Positions 1 through 8,665 of a stretch of 43,170 bases of DNA are shown here, piece after piece. This stretch comes from an uncultured Prevotella sp. (GTDB taxonomy: Bacteria > Bacteroidota > Bacteroidia > Bacteroidales > Bacteroidaceae): assembly GCA_905233555.1 (NCBI GenBank), contig CAJODF010000023.1, positions 1-43,170 on the forward strand, in the 5' to 3' direction. Below the pieces are notes generated by a model that did not search any database, was not told the DNA's origin, and saw only the letters and a list, made by a program, of their open reading frames with translations. The translations under genes were made by a program, and so were the position numbers. Within the stretch, counting starts at the first letter, position 1; the number at the start of each line of letters is the position of its first letter.

Positions 1-1
1 G

Positions 2-253
2 GTGAGTGCTGCCCAGCATCTGGGCGTGAAGAACCTGGATGCCGCGTTTGTCGATAAGATGATAGATATGACAGACGCGATGACTCCCTATTCGCCGTCG
101 ATGCGACTGGACTATGACTTCCATCGCCGCATGGAGATCTATTATCTCTACACCCGCCCTCTGGAGATAGCCCGTGAGGCAGGTTGCCCGATGCCGAAAC
201 TGGAGATGCTGGAGGCCGAGCTGCGCTTCCTGGAAGAAGAACACTTAAAGTAA
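2..253 (+). CDS. 2-dehydropantoate 2-reductase-like protein, C-terminal fragment
   Basis: The 5' part lies outside the window; the visible 83 residues run to a TAA at 251-253. The segment reads like the C-terminal helical domain of ketopantoate reductases (PanE/ApbA family), which reduce ketopantoate to pantoate with NADPH in pantothenate synthesis. Supporting features are the short motif SPSM, an acidic helix with EIYYLY, then AREAGCPMP and a terminal Glu-rich helix, in the same order as the family (SxM, E-I-D, GxxxP, final E-rich helix). The GTG at 2-4 should not be taken as the start. An SDR gene follows 18 bp downstream on the same strand, so the two may be cotranscribed. Related reductases of unknown substrate share this domain, so the exact substrate is not certain. 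Confidence 0.65.
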   Translation: MSAAQHLGVKNLDAAFVDKMIDMTDAMTPYSPSMRLDYDFHRRMEIYYLYTRPLEIAREAGCPMPKLEMLEAELRFLEEEHLK

Positions 254-271
254 AACAAATTAGACTTAATT

Positions 272-979
272 ATGGAAAAGAAGATTGTATTCGTAACAGG
301 TGCCAATAAGGGCATCGGATTCGGAATCGCCAAGCACCTCGGTCTGAGTGGCTGGCAAGTGATCATCGGCGCACGCGATGAAGAGCGGGCAGAGAAAGCC
401 ATCAGCGAACTGAAGGCTCAGGGCATCGACGTGCCCGGCTGGGTGAATATCGAGTTGAAAGACCTCGACGGTATTGAAAAGGCTGCCAAGGAGATCAATG
501 AGAAATATCCGGGATTGACGCTGCTCGTGAACAATGCCGGCATCCCGGGTGATATGAGTGTGGATAGTGAGCATACGGAAATCAGCGTGATCCGCGAGAC
601 GCTCGACGTGAACTTCATCGGTACTTTCGCCCTCACCAAGGCCCTGATACCCCTGATTGCCAAGAACAGCGGTCGTATCGTCAACGTCACCGTTCCCTCA
701 GAGATCAGTCCCTACTGGCACCCGTTGGCCTATGTGGCCAGCAAGGCAGCACAAAACGCGATGATGGGTGTGATGGCCATCGAATTTAAGCAGAGCAACA
801 CGCCCGTGGAGACCTTCTCCGTTCACCCAGGCCCCACAACGACCGACCTGAACGGCAATATGGCCCTACCCGGTTTCCACGACATCGAGACCGTCGGCCA
901 GAAGTTCGCCGAACTGATTAATGACGGGCAGAACCATCAAGGCGAGTTCATCGAACTCTATCCAATCGTAGAGGAGTAG
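272..979 (+). CDS. SDR-family NAD(P)-dependent oxidoreductase
   Basis: This 235-residue cytoplasmic protein is a classical short-chain dehydrogenase/reductase of normal length. The Rossmann cofactor motif TGANKGIG lies at residues 9-16, NNAG at about 87-90, and the catalytic Tyr-x-x-x-Lys pair at Y154 and K158 (YVASK), with an upstream Ser in the VPSEIS segment. The Asn-Lys-Gly-Ile-Gly variant and the ARDEER sequence after the second strand resemble carbonyl reductase-like SDRs that prefer NADPH (inference). The substrate cannot be read from the sequence. It sits 18 bp after the ketopantoate reductase-like gene. Its stop codon lies inside a strong hairpin at 969-998 that probably ends the transcript. 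Confidence 0.9.
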   Translation: MEKKIVFVTGANKGIGFGIAKHLGLSGWQVIIGARDEERAEKAISELKAQGIDVPGWVNIELKDLDGIEKAAKEINEKYPGLTLLVNNAGIPGDMSVDSEHTEISVIRETLDVNFIGTFALTKALIPLIAKNSGRIVNVTVPSEISPYWHPLAYVASKAAQNAMMGVMAIEFKQSNTPVETFSVHPGPTTTDLNGNMALPGFHDIETVGQKFAELINDGQNHQGEFIELYPIVEE

Positions 980-998
980 GCTTTCACCTACTCCTCTA
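969..998. terminator. Bidirectional hairpin terminator between SDR and ECF S-component genes
   Basis: A 12-bp perfect stem (969-980 with 987-998) closes a six-base loop (ctttca) and is followed on the plus strand by tcgttttcattt. The left arm contains the SDR stop codon. The ECF-type gene on the other strand ends at 1005, so the same stem can terminate both converging transcripts. Confidence 0.7.
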
Positions 999-1004
999 TC
1001 GTTT

Positions 1005-1508
1005 TCATTTGGTATATTTCAGGATGAGCCAGGCTCCGACAATCTGAAGAATCAGGCCGGGCCAACCGATGGTGAAATCGGCAATGGTGGCAGCGATGCC
1101 GCCCGTGAGAGCGAGTTCGCCCAGAGCCTCGATGGCCTTGCTGACGAGGACCACACCCAGGAGCAGGGGCAGACTGACGGTCTTGAAATGCTGTGCAGCC
1201 AGTCCGGCTACGAGAGCAAGGACGGCAAGTTTCACGGTCATCACGGGCAGGACATCCATCATGGGCATGCCGGTGATCAGATGATTTACCGTGGGTGAGA
1301 GGAGAGCCGCGAGGAGGCCGGTCTTCCAACCGAACTTATACGCGCCGAAGAGAATCACCAGCGACAGCGGCGAGAAGATGATGCCGCCCTGCGGGATGAG
1401 GTGGAACACCTGAGGCAACACCAGATTGCAGGCCACGAAGATTGCCGCCCACATGTAGGTCTTTGCCTCGTCATAGTTCAATGTGTAAAGTCTTACTGTT
1501 GCTTCCAT
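1005..1508 (-). CDS. ECF transporter S-component-like membrane protein
   Basis: This 167-residue protein is almost entirely hydrophobic, with about five to six membrane spans. The length and the pattern (polar N-terminus, GGIIFSP, FGAYKFGWKTG, then further helices) match substrate-binding S components of energy-coupling factor vitamin transporters, although the vitamin cannot be named. It begins 18 bp after the stop of the TonB-dependent receptor on the same strand, with no promoter between. The pair therefore likely forms one operon in which the receptor brings a substrate across the outer membrane and this protein helps take it across the inner membrane. The ATPase and T components are not in the window. 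Alternative: a small integral membrane protein of another family. Confidence 0.7.
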   Translation of the reverse strand: MEATVRLYTLNYDEAKTYMWAAIFVACNLVLPQVFHLIPQGGIIFSPLSLVILFGAYKFGWKTGLLAALLSPTVNHLITGMPMMDVLPVMTVKLAVLALVAGLAAQHFKTVSLPLLLGVVLVSKAIEALGELALTGGIAATIADFTIGWPGLILQIVGAWLILKYTK

Positions 1509-1526
1509 ATTGTCATTATTTGATTG

Positions 1527-3452
1527 TTAGAAATTCACGTTAATACCGCCCATGAAGGTAGCGCGGGGCATTGGATAGCCGAGGTTGATCTCGTACTTCT
1601 GCGCCAAGAGGTTCTCGCCGCGTGCCCAGAGGCTGAAATTCTTTGAGAATTTATAGGTGACGCTGGCGTCGAGCAGCATAAAATTCTCCTTCGACTCTGT
1701 AGCACCTACAGCCGTATAGAGGTTCTTGATACCCTGCAGGCCGAGTGAGGCGAACCACTTGCCCTGATGGTAATTCATGCCCACGTATCCCGTAATCTCG
1801 GGGGCGGCGATAATCTTGTTCTTCATGTGGAGGTAGGCACCGTTGGCACGGATGTCGAAGTAGCGGCCGATGGGATATTTCATTTCCAGCTCGAAGCCCC
1901 AGTTCTCAATCTCGCCCGTGTTCACGTTGCGCGGCTTACCATCCACCTGTTGCGTCTGGATCATATTGTCGCCCTTCAGATAGAAGAGATTCGCTCCATA
2001 GTTAAAGCCGTTGTCCAAGCGATGCCGCCACGACATTTCGTAGTTCCAGATGCGCTCCGGCTCCAGATCGGTGTTCGAGGGCGGATAGAGATACATCTCG
2101 CGCATCGTGGGATTGCGGAAGCCCTTGCTGGCCATCGCCTTGAGTTCGCCCGTTTCTATCGGACGGATGACGATGCCGCCCTGCGGCACCCACTCGCTAC
2201 CGGTGACGCTATGATGGTCGAAGCGGATACCGGCATCGATGGTCAGCCACTCCAACAGGTCCTGACGGAAATCCACGTAGCCGGCAATCTCGTTGCGGTA
2301 CGACTTACCACTCTGTTTGTTGGGCGTGTCGAGGATTTCGCCCGTCGCCTTTGACGTATAGTAGGCATTGCCGTAGATATGCATATAATCGACACCGACG
2401 GTCAAGCGGTTGCCCTCAAAGAGCCGTGCGCTCTGATACCAACTGACACCCGTCAGCGCATCCTTCGAACGGAAAAGCCGCTGCGTGGGCGCTGCAGGGT
2501 CGGTGGTACCGTCATCAATCTTATGGCGACCGAAGTTCGAATAGACGCTCAGCGCACCGCTGGTATTGCCGTAGTGGTTCTCGATGGCAGCCGAGACCAC
2601 CCCACGGGTAATCCACTGGTCGGCCTCATACATCGGTTTGTCGGTTGCCCCGGGATAGGAGGCGTTGAAGTGTGTCACGTTTGCATCCACATAGGCATTC
2701 CAATGGTCGTTGAGGTCATAGCTCAACTTCAGGTAACCGCCGTATTGCTCGAATCCCATGCGGGGACGGTGGTTGTCGGTACGGCCGTACTGCGCCGAGA
2801 CGGTACTGCTGAACTTCCCGCTACGCACCTGGTTCGAGGCCTCGGCCTGCACAGTACCATAACTGCCCGCACCAAGTTGGATATTTGTATTGACTCCATC
2901 CTGCTTGACCTGACGGGTCACGATATTCAGCACGCCACCCATGGCATTCGAGCCATAGAGCACGCTCGCCGGACCGCGCAAAACCTCTACGCGCTCGGCC
3001 ATCAGCGTCTGATAACTGTCACTAATAGGATGACCGTAAATACCCTGGTACTGTGGATGACCGTCGATGAGCACCATCAACTGGCCTGCACCGCCCGTGA
3101 TACCACGCAGGTTGATGCCGCCAGCCGCGCCCGTCGATACGCCATAGCCCATCATCGAGCGAGAGGTCACGAAGAGACCGGGCACCTCACGCATTACCGT
3201 CGGCAACACGCTCATCTGGTGCTCCGCCGTCAACAGGTTTCGTCCGACGACCGTTACCGTCATCGGCAGATGGCGCACATCGGTGGCACTCCTGGTGCCT
3301 GTCACTACAACCTCCTGCAGGGCAAGAGAGTCTGCCAAACTAATTTCCGAGTTGTGCTCACTTAACTGTAGCCTTTCTGCATATAATTGTCCAAATGGAA
3401 GGGCCGTCAACAGCATCGTCAGCACGGCGGAGGTAATCTTAATCTGTCTCAT
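1527..3452 (-). CDS. TonB-dependent outer-membrane receptor (BtuB/FepA-like architecture)
   Basis: This 641-residue outer-membrane receptor has a signal peptide (about residues 1-25, ending at LYA), a short TonB-box-like segment before EVVVTGTRSA, a plug domain (about 48-165, with LRGPASVLYGSNAMGGVLNI) and a 22-strand-type barrel ending in the terminal Phe typical of outer-membrane proteins. It lacks the CarboxypepD-like N-terminal extension of SusC glycan receptors, so a vitamin, metal complex or siderophore is more likely than a glycan. The gene is followed by an ECF S-component gene in a probable operon. A TATCTTTG -7 box lies only about 40 bp upstream of the start, leaving no room for a cobalamin riboswitch. 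Substrate unknown. Confidence 0.9.
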   Translation of the reverse strand: MRQIKITSAVLTMLLTALPFGQLYAERLQLSEHNSEISLADSLALQEVVVTGTRSATDVRHLPMTVTVVGRNLLTAEHQMSVLPTVMREVPGLFVTSRSMMGYGVSTGAAGGINLRGITGGAGQLMVLIDGHPQYQGIYGHPISDSYQTLMAERVEVLRGPASVLYGSNAMGGVLNIVTRQVKQDGVNTNIQLGAGSYGTVQAEASNQVRSGKFSSTVSAQYGRTDNHRPRMGFEQYGGYLKLSYDLNDHWNAYVDANVTHFNASYPGATDKPMYEADQWITRGVVSAAIENHYGNTSGALSVYSNFGRHKIDDGTTDPAAPTQRLFRSKDALTGVSWYQSARLFEGNRLTVGVDYMHIYGNAYYTSKATGEILDTPNKQSGKSYRNEIAGYVDFRQDLLEWLTIDAGIRFDHHSVTGSEWVPQGGIVIRPIETGELKAMASKGFRNPTMREMYLYPPSNTDLEPERIWNYEMSWRHRLDNGFNYGANLFYLKGDNMIQTQQVDGKPRNVNTGEIENWGFELEMKYPIGRYFDIRANGAYLHMKNKIIAAPEITGYVGMNYHQGKWFASLGLQGIKNLYTAVGATESKENFMLLDASVTYKFSKNFSLWARGENLLAQKYEINLGYPMPRATFMGGINVNF

Positions 3453-3491
3453 TATTTATCATTTTACTTGTGTCGGATTGAATCTTGTGTG

Positions 3492-3499
3492 CAAAGATA
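3492..3499 (-). promoter_or_regulatory. -7 box of the TonB receptor/ECF operon promoter
   Basis: Read on the minus strand this is TATCTTTG, a perfect Bacteroidota TAnnTTTG -7 element, about 40 bp before the receptor ATG. No clear TTG -33 element is seen 19-21 bp upstream; that position is occupied by an inverted repeat (3501-3541). Confidence 0.75.
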
Positions 3500-3500
3500 C

Positions 3501-3541
3501 GCTTTTTTTCCGAAACGACATACATTTCGGAGAAAAAAAGC
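3501..3541. repeat. Long inverted repeat abutting the receptor promoter
   Basis: The left arm 3501-3515 and right arm 3525-3541 are complementary over 15 bases with a two-base (AG) bulge; the spacer is nine bases. It sits immediately upstream of the -7 box of the TonB receptor, in the divergent region shared with the Ntn hydrolase gene. It could be an operator or an RNA hairpin in the transcript reading toward the hydrolase. Function inferred from position only. Confidence 0.6.
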
Positions 3542-3600
3542 GCAAAGGATGCAACTTTTCGTGCCGTTCATACGTTATATATATACTAATCAATCGTAAG

Positions 3601-4659
3601 ATGAAGAAAATACTGAAGATTATACTGTTTGGCGTGCTGGGATTCATTGTGATCGCAGGAGTGTTGATGTGGCTGGAATTCGGGCCGCTGGTAAAGGGAG
3701 CCATGTCGTGCGAGAAACTCGACGACGGTCTGTACTACATAGAATACCGCGGCGACGACGGATTCGAGGAGTTGATCAGGCGAGGCGGCTTCGGATCTGC
3801 AGACCAACTGGCCAGTTACGCGATAGAGTTTCTCTCGAAAGGACACTACAAGCCCGAGGTGAAGACCAAGAAAGACGACTTCGGCTGTTCGGCCCTCACG
3901 GTAAAGACACCTGAGGGCGGCGTACTGATGGGCCGCAACTTCGACTTCCCATCGGCCACAGGCGTCATCATGCATACCATCCCCGACGACGGCTACGAGA
4001 CCATCACCACCTTCAACGTGGAGTTCTACGGCTTCGGCGAGGACTACAAGCCCGAGGGATTCAAGAACCAGTATATGGCGCTGGCGGGACTGTTCGTCGC
4101 CCTCGACGGCATCAACGAGAAAGGACTCGCCGTCGCCGACCTGATGGCGGGCGACACCATCCAGACGCATCAGCAAACCAGCAAGCCCGACATGACCACG
4201 ACGGGTGCCATCTGTCTATTGCTGAAAAGAGCGGCCAACGTCGCCGAGGCGATAGGATTGCTAAAAACCATCGACATGCACTCCGACATCGGTTCTGCCC
4301 ACCATTACGCCATCTCCGACGCATCGGGCAGAAGTGTGGTAGTGGAATATGTCGATAACGAGATGGTGGTCACGGAATCGCCGGCAGTGGCCAACCACTA
4401 TCTGTGCGAGCAGAAGCTCAACGTAGGACTGAATGAAGGCGACGACCGCTACGACCGTCTCTGCCAGCGCTACGACCAGACGGGTAGCGTGATGGACGAG
4501 AAGCAACTGACGGAAGCCATTCAGGCCGTCTCGCAACCTCAGCGCGATGGATTCCTTGGAACAGCCTGGACGATGGTCATGGACTTAGAACACCCCTCCG
4601 TCACCTACTACTCCCGCCGTCACTTCGACAAGCCCTTCCACTTTACTTTGGGACAATAA
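3601..4659 (+). CDS. Membrane-anchored linear amide C-N hydrolase (choloylglycine hydrolase/C45-like Ntn family)
   Basis: The 352-residue protein starts at ATG 3601; an in-frame extension upstream overlaps the divergent promoter region and is unlikely. Residues about 5-27 form one hydrophobic segment that probably anchors it in the membrane or acts as an uncleaved signal. The Ntn signature follows at C96 in GCSALTV, then GGVLMGRNFDFP about 15 residues later, matching penicillin acylase/bile-salt hydrolase/acid ceramidase relatives where Cys is the nucleophile and the Arg and Asp of RNFDF support it. C96 is internal, so activity would require cleavage just before it, leaving a long N-terminal segment as in ceramidase-type members. 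Substrate (bile salt, N-acyl amide, peptide) cannot be deduced. Confidence 0.75.
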   Translation: MKKILKIILFGVLGFIVIAGVLMWLEFGPLVKGAMSCEKLDDGLYYIEYRGDDGFEELIRRGGFGSADQLASYAIEFLSKGHYKPEVKTKKDDFGCSALTVKTPEGGVLMGRNFDFPSATGVIMHTIPDDGYETITTFNVEFYGFGEDYKPEGFKNQYMALAGLFVALDGINEKGLAVADLMAGDTIQTHQQTSKPDMTTTGAICLLLKRAANVAEAIGLLKTIDMHSDIGSAHHYAISDASGRSVVVEYVDNEMVVTESPAVANHYLCEQKLNVGLNEGDDRYDRLCQRYDQTGSVMDEKQLTEAIQAVSQPQRDGFLGTAWTMVMDLEHPSVTYYSRRHFDKPFHFTLGQ

Positions 4660-4734
4660 ACAAGCATGCAGCCTTCAAAGCGTGAAGTCAAGAAGATTTT
4701 TCGCTCGGGCTGCTCTTATTTCGAATATTCTTTG

Positions 4735-4742
4735 TACCTTTG
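4735..4742 (+). promoter_or_regulatory. -7 box of the LuxR-type regulator
   Basis: TACCTTTG, a perfect Bacteroidota -7 element. It ends only eight bases before the regulator ATG at 4751, so the transcript start should fall at or next to the start codon and the mRNA would have almost no leader. Confidence 0.75.
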
Positions 4743-4750
4743 CCGCCGAA

Positions 4751-5386
4751 ATGTATATCTTGGCAGACAATCAGGAACTGACACGCTTTGCGGTAGAGAG
4801 CCTCATCCAACAGGACGAAGGCGGCGATACGTGCAGGGTAAGCGACAGGACAGGCCTCGTGGAACGGCTGAAAGAGCACGCGAATGCCATCGTGGTGCTC
4901 GACTACACGCTGTTCGACTTTGCCGACGAGGAGCAGTTGCTGATTGTAGGTGAGCGCTTCCCGCAGTCGCACTGGGTACTGCTGAGCGATGAACTGACGC
5001 CCCAGTTCCTGCGCCGTGTGGTGTATTCGTCGCATCAGTTCAGCGTGGTGTTCAAGGATGGTCCGATGCAGGAGTTGCGCGAAGCATTGCACGCTGCCAA
5101 CGGGCACCAGCGATACATCAGCCAGCGGGCCCTGGAGACGATCATCAGTCAGCAGCAGGAGGAAGAGAAGCCCGACATCCTGACGGCGACGGAGACGGAA
5201 ATCGTAAAGGCCATCGCACAGGGCAAGACCACGAAGGAGATAGCCGAGGAGCGCTTTGCCAGCGTACATACCATCACCACCCACCGCAAGAACATCTTCC
5301 GCAAGTTAGGCGTGAATACCGCCCACGAAGTGATCAAATATGCCCTCCGTGCAGGTCTGGTTGACTCTTCCGAGTTCTATATATAA
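4751..5386 (+). CDS. Orphan LuxR-type response regulator with receiver-like N-terminus
   Basis: The start chosen is ATG 4751 because a perfect TACCTTTG promoter box ends eight bases upstream; an ORF extension to 4682 would read through that promoter. The 211-residue protein has an N-terminal receiver-like half (DNQE near the start, VVLDYTL with the likely phospho-acceptor Asp, LLSDE, and FKDGP with the conserved Lys) and a C-terminal LuxR/FixJ HTH (LTATETEIVKAIAQG, TTKEIAE, HTITTHRKNIFRKLGV). The domain order is that of NarL-type response regulators, which bind DNA as dimers after phosphorylation. The second acidic residue at the first strand is followed by Asn rather than Asp, so phosphorylation may be altered. 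No histidine kinase lies nearby. Confidence 0.85.
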   Translation: MYILADNQELTRFAVESLIQQDEGGDTCRVSDRTGLVERLKEHANAIVVLDYTLFDFADEEQLLIVGERFPQSHWVLLSDELTPQFLRRVVYSSHQFSVVFKDGPMQELREALHAANGHQRYISQRALETIISQQQEEEKPDILTATETEIVKAIAQGKTTKEIAEERFASVHTITTHRKNIFRKLGVNTAHEVIKYALRAGLVDSSEFYI

Positions 5387-5453
5387 TAAGGTGTAAGCCC
5401 CTTTTTTTATCAAATACCAAACTTATGGTATATGAAATGCCATACGGATGGGA

Positions 5454-5484
5454 TTGTCGGTATGCGGATTTCGCCGTACCTTTG
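5454..5484 (+). promoter_or_regulatory. cysK promoter
   Basis: TTG at 5454-5456 is separated by 20 bases from TACCTTTG at 5477-5484, the textbook Bacteroidota -33/-7 spacing. The cysK ATG is about 41 bases downstream. Confidence 0.85.
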
Positions 5485-5525
5485 CAGTCGGAAAGTTTTA
5501 TTATTAATTTTAAAAGGATAAGATT

Positions 5526-6473
5526 ATGACAAAGATTGCAAAGCAGCTGACCGAGCTCGTCGGCAACACCCCACTTCTGGAGCTCAACAAGTATTCACAG
5601 GCAAAGGGTCTTGAGACCCCGGTAATTGCCAAAGTAGAGTTTTTTAATCCCGGCGGCAGCGTGAAGGACCGTATCGCCCTGGCGATGATCGAGGACGCAG
5701 AGGCCAAGGGTATCCTGAAGCCGGGCGCTACCATCATCGAACCCACCTCAGGAAATACAGGCGTAGGACTGGCACTGGTATCAGCCGTCAAGGGCTACCA
5801 TCTTATCCTTACCATGCCCGAGACCATGAGCGTGGAGCGTCGCAACCTCGTGAAGGCCTACGGCGCTGAGGTGCGTCTCACCTCTGGTAAGGACGGCATG
5901 CCAGGCGCCATCCGCGCCGCCGAGGAGTTGCGTGACTCGATTCCCGGAGCCGTCATCCTGCAGCAGTTTGAGAACCCGGCCAACCCCGCCAAGCACTATG
6001 CTACGACGGGTCCTGAGATCTGGCGTGACACGGATGGAAAGGTGGATATCTTTATCGGCGGTGTGGGTACCGGCGGTACCATCAGCGGCACGGGTAAGTA
6101 TCTGAAGGAACAGAACCCCAACGTGAAGGTGATTGCCGTTGAGCCAAAGTCTTCGCCCGTCTTGAATGGTGGTGCATCAGGTCCCCATAAGATTCAGGGT
6201 ATCGGTGCTGGCTTCATTCCCAAGACCTACGATGCTGACGTGATTGACGAGGTATTTGATGTAGAGAACGACGACGCCATCCGCACGGGTCGCGAGATTG
6301 CCCAGAGTGAAGGTCTGCTGGTAGGTATCAGCGCAGGTGCTGCCCTCTATGCCGCCATCCAGGTAGCCAAGCGGCCAGAAAATAAGGGCAAGAAGATCGT
6401 TGTCCTCTTGCCCGATACTGGTGAGCGTTATCTCTCGACTGTCCTCTACGCTTTCGAGGACTATCCTCTCTAA
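5526..6473 (+). CDS. cysK: Cysteine synthase A (O-acetylserine sulfhydrylase)
   Basis: This 315-residue PLP enzyme replaces the acetyl group of O-acetylserine with sulfide to make cysteine in the cytoplasm. Family hallmarks are all visible: [12 protein letters not shown] at the N-terminus, the PLP-binding lysine K47 in GGSVKDR, the substrate loop [11 protein letters not shown], and the phosphate-binding [15 protein letters not shown]. The C-terminus ([12 protein letters not shown]) is also typical. The gene has its own promoter with ideal spacing. Its stop codon overlaps by four bases the stop of the converging TonB receptor gene, leaving no room for a separate terminator. Confidence 0.97.
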   Translation: MTKIAKQLTELVGNTPLLELNKYSQAKGLETPVIAKVEFFNPGGSVKDRIALAMIEDAEAKGILKPGATIIEPTSGNTGVGLALVSAVKGYHLILTMPETMSVERRNLVKAYGAEVRLTSGKDGMPGAIRAAEELRDSIPGAVILQQFENPANPAKHYATTGPEIWRDTDGKVDIFIGGVGTGGTISGTGKYLKEQNPNVKVIAVEPKSSPVLNGGASGPHKIQGIGAGFIPKTYDADVIDEVFDVENDDAIRTGREIAQSEGLLVGISAGAALYAAIQVAKRPENKGKKIVVLLPDTGERYLSTVLYAFEDYPL

Positions 6474-8635
6474 AGAGATATCGGAACCACGAGTTTGAAG
6501 GTGATGTTGCGGCCCATGTTATAGACGCCGCGACGACCGGTCACCACGTTCTCGTCGGCATACTTCAGACGACTCAGGTGGTTCTGATAGGCACGATTCA
6601 GGAGGTTGTCGGCTGTGATATACAGTTCGGCAATCTTCTTTCCTTTTACCTGAATGTCGGTACCTGCCGAAAGGCTGAGCAGCGCATAGCCAGGCGTAAC
6701 GGTCTCTGTATCGTCGGCACTATAGACGTGCGTCTGCTTCATGTAGCAGTCGAGCCCTGCGGCGATATAGAGGTTGTTGAGCAATGAGCGATGGAACGGG
6801 TGGCGCTCGTGGTGGTGAGCCACGGTGCTATGCGAGTGGTGCTGTAGCTCCCACTTCAACTCTGACGACCATTTGGGGGCAGGCGTAAAGGGAAGATACT
6901 TGGTATCAGCCGTTGCGTGCATCAACTGTGCATCGACATACGAGAATGAGTTTGAGAAGTGCACCGAATGGATGGGATGGAAGTCGATGCCGGCCTCGAA
7001 GCCCAACAATCGGGCGTCGCCCTGCGTATATGCGTAAGTCAGGTAGCCTTCCTCTATCTCCCCCGGCAGGCGATGGGTGAAGATATAGTTGTCGATGCGG
7101 TTGGCAAAGAGTGCCAACTGTGCCGAGACATATTGTGAAGTGAAGTCGAGTCCGAGGTCGGCCTGCAGACTGTACTCGGCCTTGAGTTGCTGGTTACCCA
7201 GTTCGTAACGGATGGAGCCCTCGTGCACACCATTCGAAGCCAGTTCACTCATGTTCGGTGTGCGGAATCCGCGGGCCACATTCAGACGCAGGTTAAGATG
7301 ATCGTTGATATTGCAGACAGCGCCGACGCTACCCGTCAGGCCATTGAAATGGCGGGAGAAATCGGTGAAGCGCATCTCACCATCCTCTTGTAAGGCATCA
7401 CCATGCAGGCGGCGGTGGTCATAGCGCAGTCCTCCGTTCAGCGTCCAGCGGTCGCCAAGGGCTTTCGTGGCAGTGGCATAAATACCGAAATCAAAAAGGC
7501 GGTAATCAGGGATGAGATATTCTTCGCCTTCATTGCCCGACTTCTGATACATACCACCAATACCCGTCGAGAGTTTCCAGCCATCGAACTCGTTGGTCAC
7601 GTAGCGCAGGTCGTAGGTCAGAGTATGTAGTTTGAAATAGAGTTCATATTCGTCCATCGACTCCTCGTACTCCTGACGACGGTTCTGCTGATAGCCGATA
7701 ATAGCCTTCAGATAACCTGACGAGAGATTCAGCGAGTTATCCCATACAGCCTTATAATGCTTCACCTGCTGGAAGGGCAGCGCCTTGCCATAGGTCTTGA
7801 CATTATCGGTGCTGCACTCCAACTCACCTGTCTCCGGGTCGCGCTCACCCTCGATGATACCAGGTGTCAGGTGATAGGCCGTCGCCGTCAGTCGCGAGTG
7901 TCCCCACGCTTTGTTGATACCCAGCATCAGACGACCGGCACACTCACGGAACTGCGAACCCGGCACATAGCCATCGTACTTATTCTTATACGCGTGTGCC
8001 AGTTTCTGGCTGAAGCGGGCATCCCAGACGAAGCCCTGCTGGTTGCCAGCCAGCGAGAGGTTATAGCCGAAGAGTCCGTTGTTGGTCTGATATTCTGTAC
8101 TCACGTTGGCCCGCATCTCGCCCTCTGGCAGCGTGGCCTGTGGATGCAAGATGACCACACCCGCCATCGCGTCCGAGCCGTACATCAGCGAGGCCGGACC
8201 TTTCAGGATCTCTACTGAATTCACGCTACTGCCATCTACCTCGACGCCATGTTCGTCGCCCCATTGCTGACCTTCCTGTCGCACGCCTTCACTCATCACT
8301 ACCACGCGGTTGTAACCCAGTCCGCGGATGATGGGTTTGGAGATGCTGCCGCCCGTCGTCAACTGACTAACACCCGGCTGGCGGCTGATCGCATCGATGA
8401 TATTAGTAGAAGCCGTCGCCTTCAGTACTTGCGGCGTAACGATACTTACGGGGGCTGTGGCATGCTTCAGTTTCGTGTCGCCCGTTACGCCCGTTACCGT
8501 CAGTTCGTTCAGTTGTAAATGACGGAAGAACACATCGGTAGAATCCTCCGTATGATGATCTGTTTTATTGTTATCCTGTGCTGCCAATGCTGTGCATATA
8601 CACAACAAAGGCAGAATGATATATCTTTTTTTCAT
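6470..8635 (-). CDS. TonB-dependent receptor with histidine-rich loop, candidate metal importer
   Basis: This 721-residue receptor has a signal peptide (about 1-19), a His/Asp-rich N-terminal segment ([10 protein letters not shown]), a TonB-box-like ELTVTGVTG, a plug domain (about 60-165 with [18 protein letters not shown]) and a long barrel. Residues about 593-617 contain a dense His cluster ([19 protein letters not shown]). That recalls zinc- or copper-binding loops such as those of ZnuD-type receptors (family knowledge), suggesting a transition metal substrate (inference). It follows a 122-residue Cys/His-rich membrane protein gene by 30 bp with no promoter between, so the two form a likely operon. 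Its stop overlaps that of cysK on the other strand. A siderophore or haem substrate remains possible. Confidence 0.88.
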   Translation of the reverse strand: MKKRYIILPLLCICTALAAQDNNKTDHHTEDSTDVFFRHLQLNELTVTGVTGDTKLKHATAPVSIVTPQVLKATASTNIIDAISRQPGVSQLTTGGSISKPIIRGLGYNRVVVMSEGVRQEGQQWGDEHGVEVDGSSVNSVEILKGPASLMYGSDAMAGVVILHPQATLPEGEMRANVSTEYQTNNGLFGYNLSLAGNQQGFVWDARFSQKLAHAYKNKYDGYVPGSQFRECAGRLMLGINKAWGHSRLTATAYHLTPGIIEGERDPETGELECSTDNVKTYGKALPFQQVKHYKAVWDNSLNLSSGYLKAIIGYQQNRRQEYEESMDEYELYFKLHTLTYDLRYVTNEFDGWKLSTGIGGMYQKSGNEGEEYLIPDYRLFDFGIYATATKALGDRWTLNGGLRYDHRRLHGDALQEDGEMRFTDFSRHFNGLTGSVGAVCNINDHLNLRLNVARGFRTPNMSELASNGVHEGSIRYELGNQQLKAEYSLQADLGLDFTSQYVSAQLALFANRIDNYIFTHRLPGEIEEGYLTYAYTQGDARLLGFEAGIDFHPIHSVHFSNSFSYVDAQLMHATADTKYLPFTPAPKWSSELKWELQHHSHSTVAHHHERHPFHRSLLNNLYIAAGLDCYMKQTHVYSADDTETVTPGYALLSLSAGTDIQVKGKKIAELYITADNLLNRAYQNHLSRLKYADENVVTGRRGVYNMGRNITFKLVVPISL

Positions 8636-8665
8636 TCTGTGTTTGATTAAAATGTTTGTAATTGA

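Noticed and set aside
2379..3365. Long open frame (328 codons) antisense to the TonB receptor gene
   Set aside because: The product is His/Arg/Val-rich without domain features, has no promoter, and mirrors the codon pattern of the receptor on the other strand, which has clear family motifs.
3453..3600. Cobalamin riboswitch before the BtuB-like receptor
   Set aside because: The distance from the promoter box to the start codon is about 40 bases, and no B12-box-like sequence is visible.
5389..5408. Terminator after the LuxR-type regulator
   Set aside because: A T tract is present, but the stem would have only about four pairs, too weak to call.
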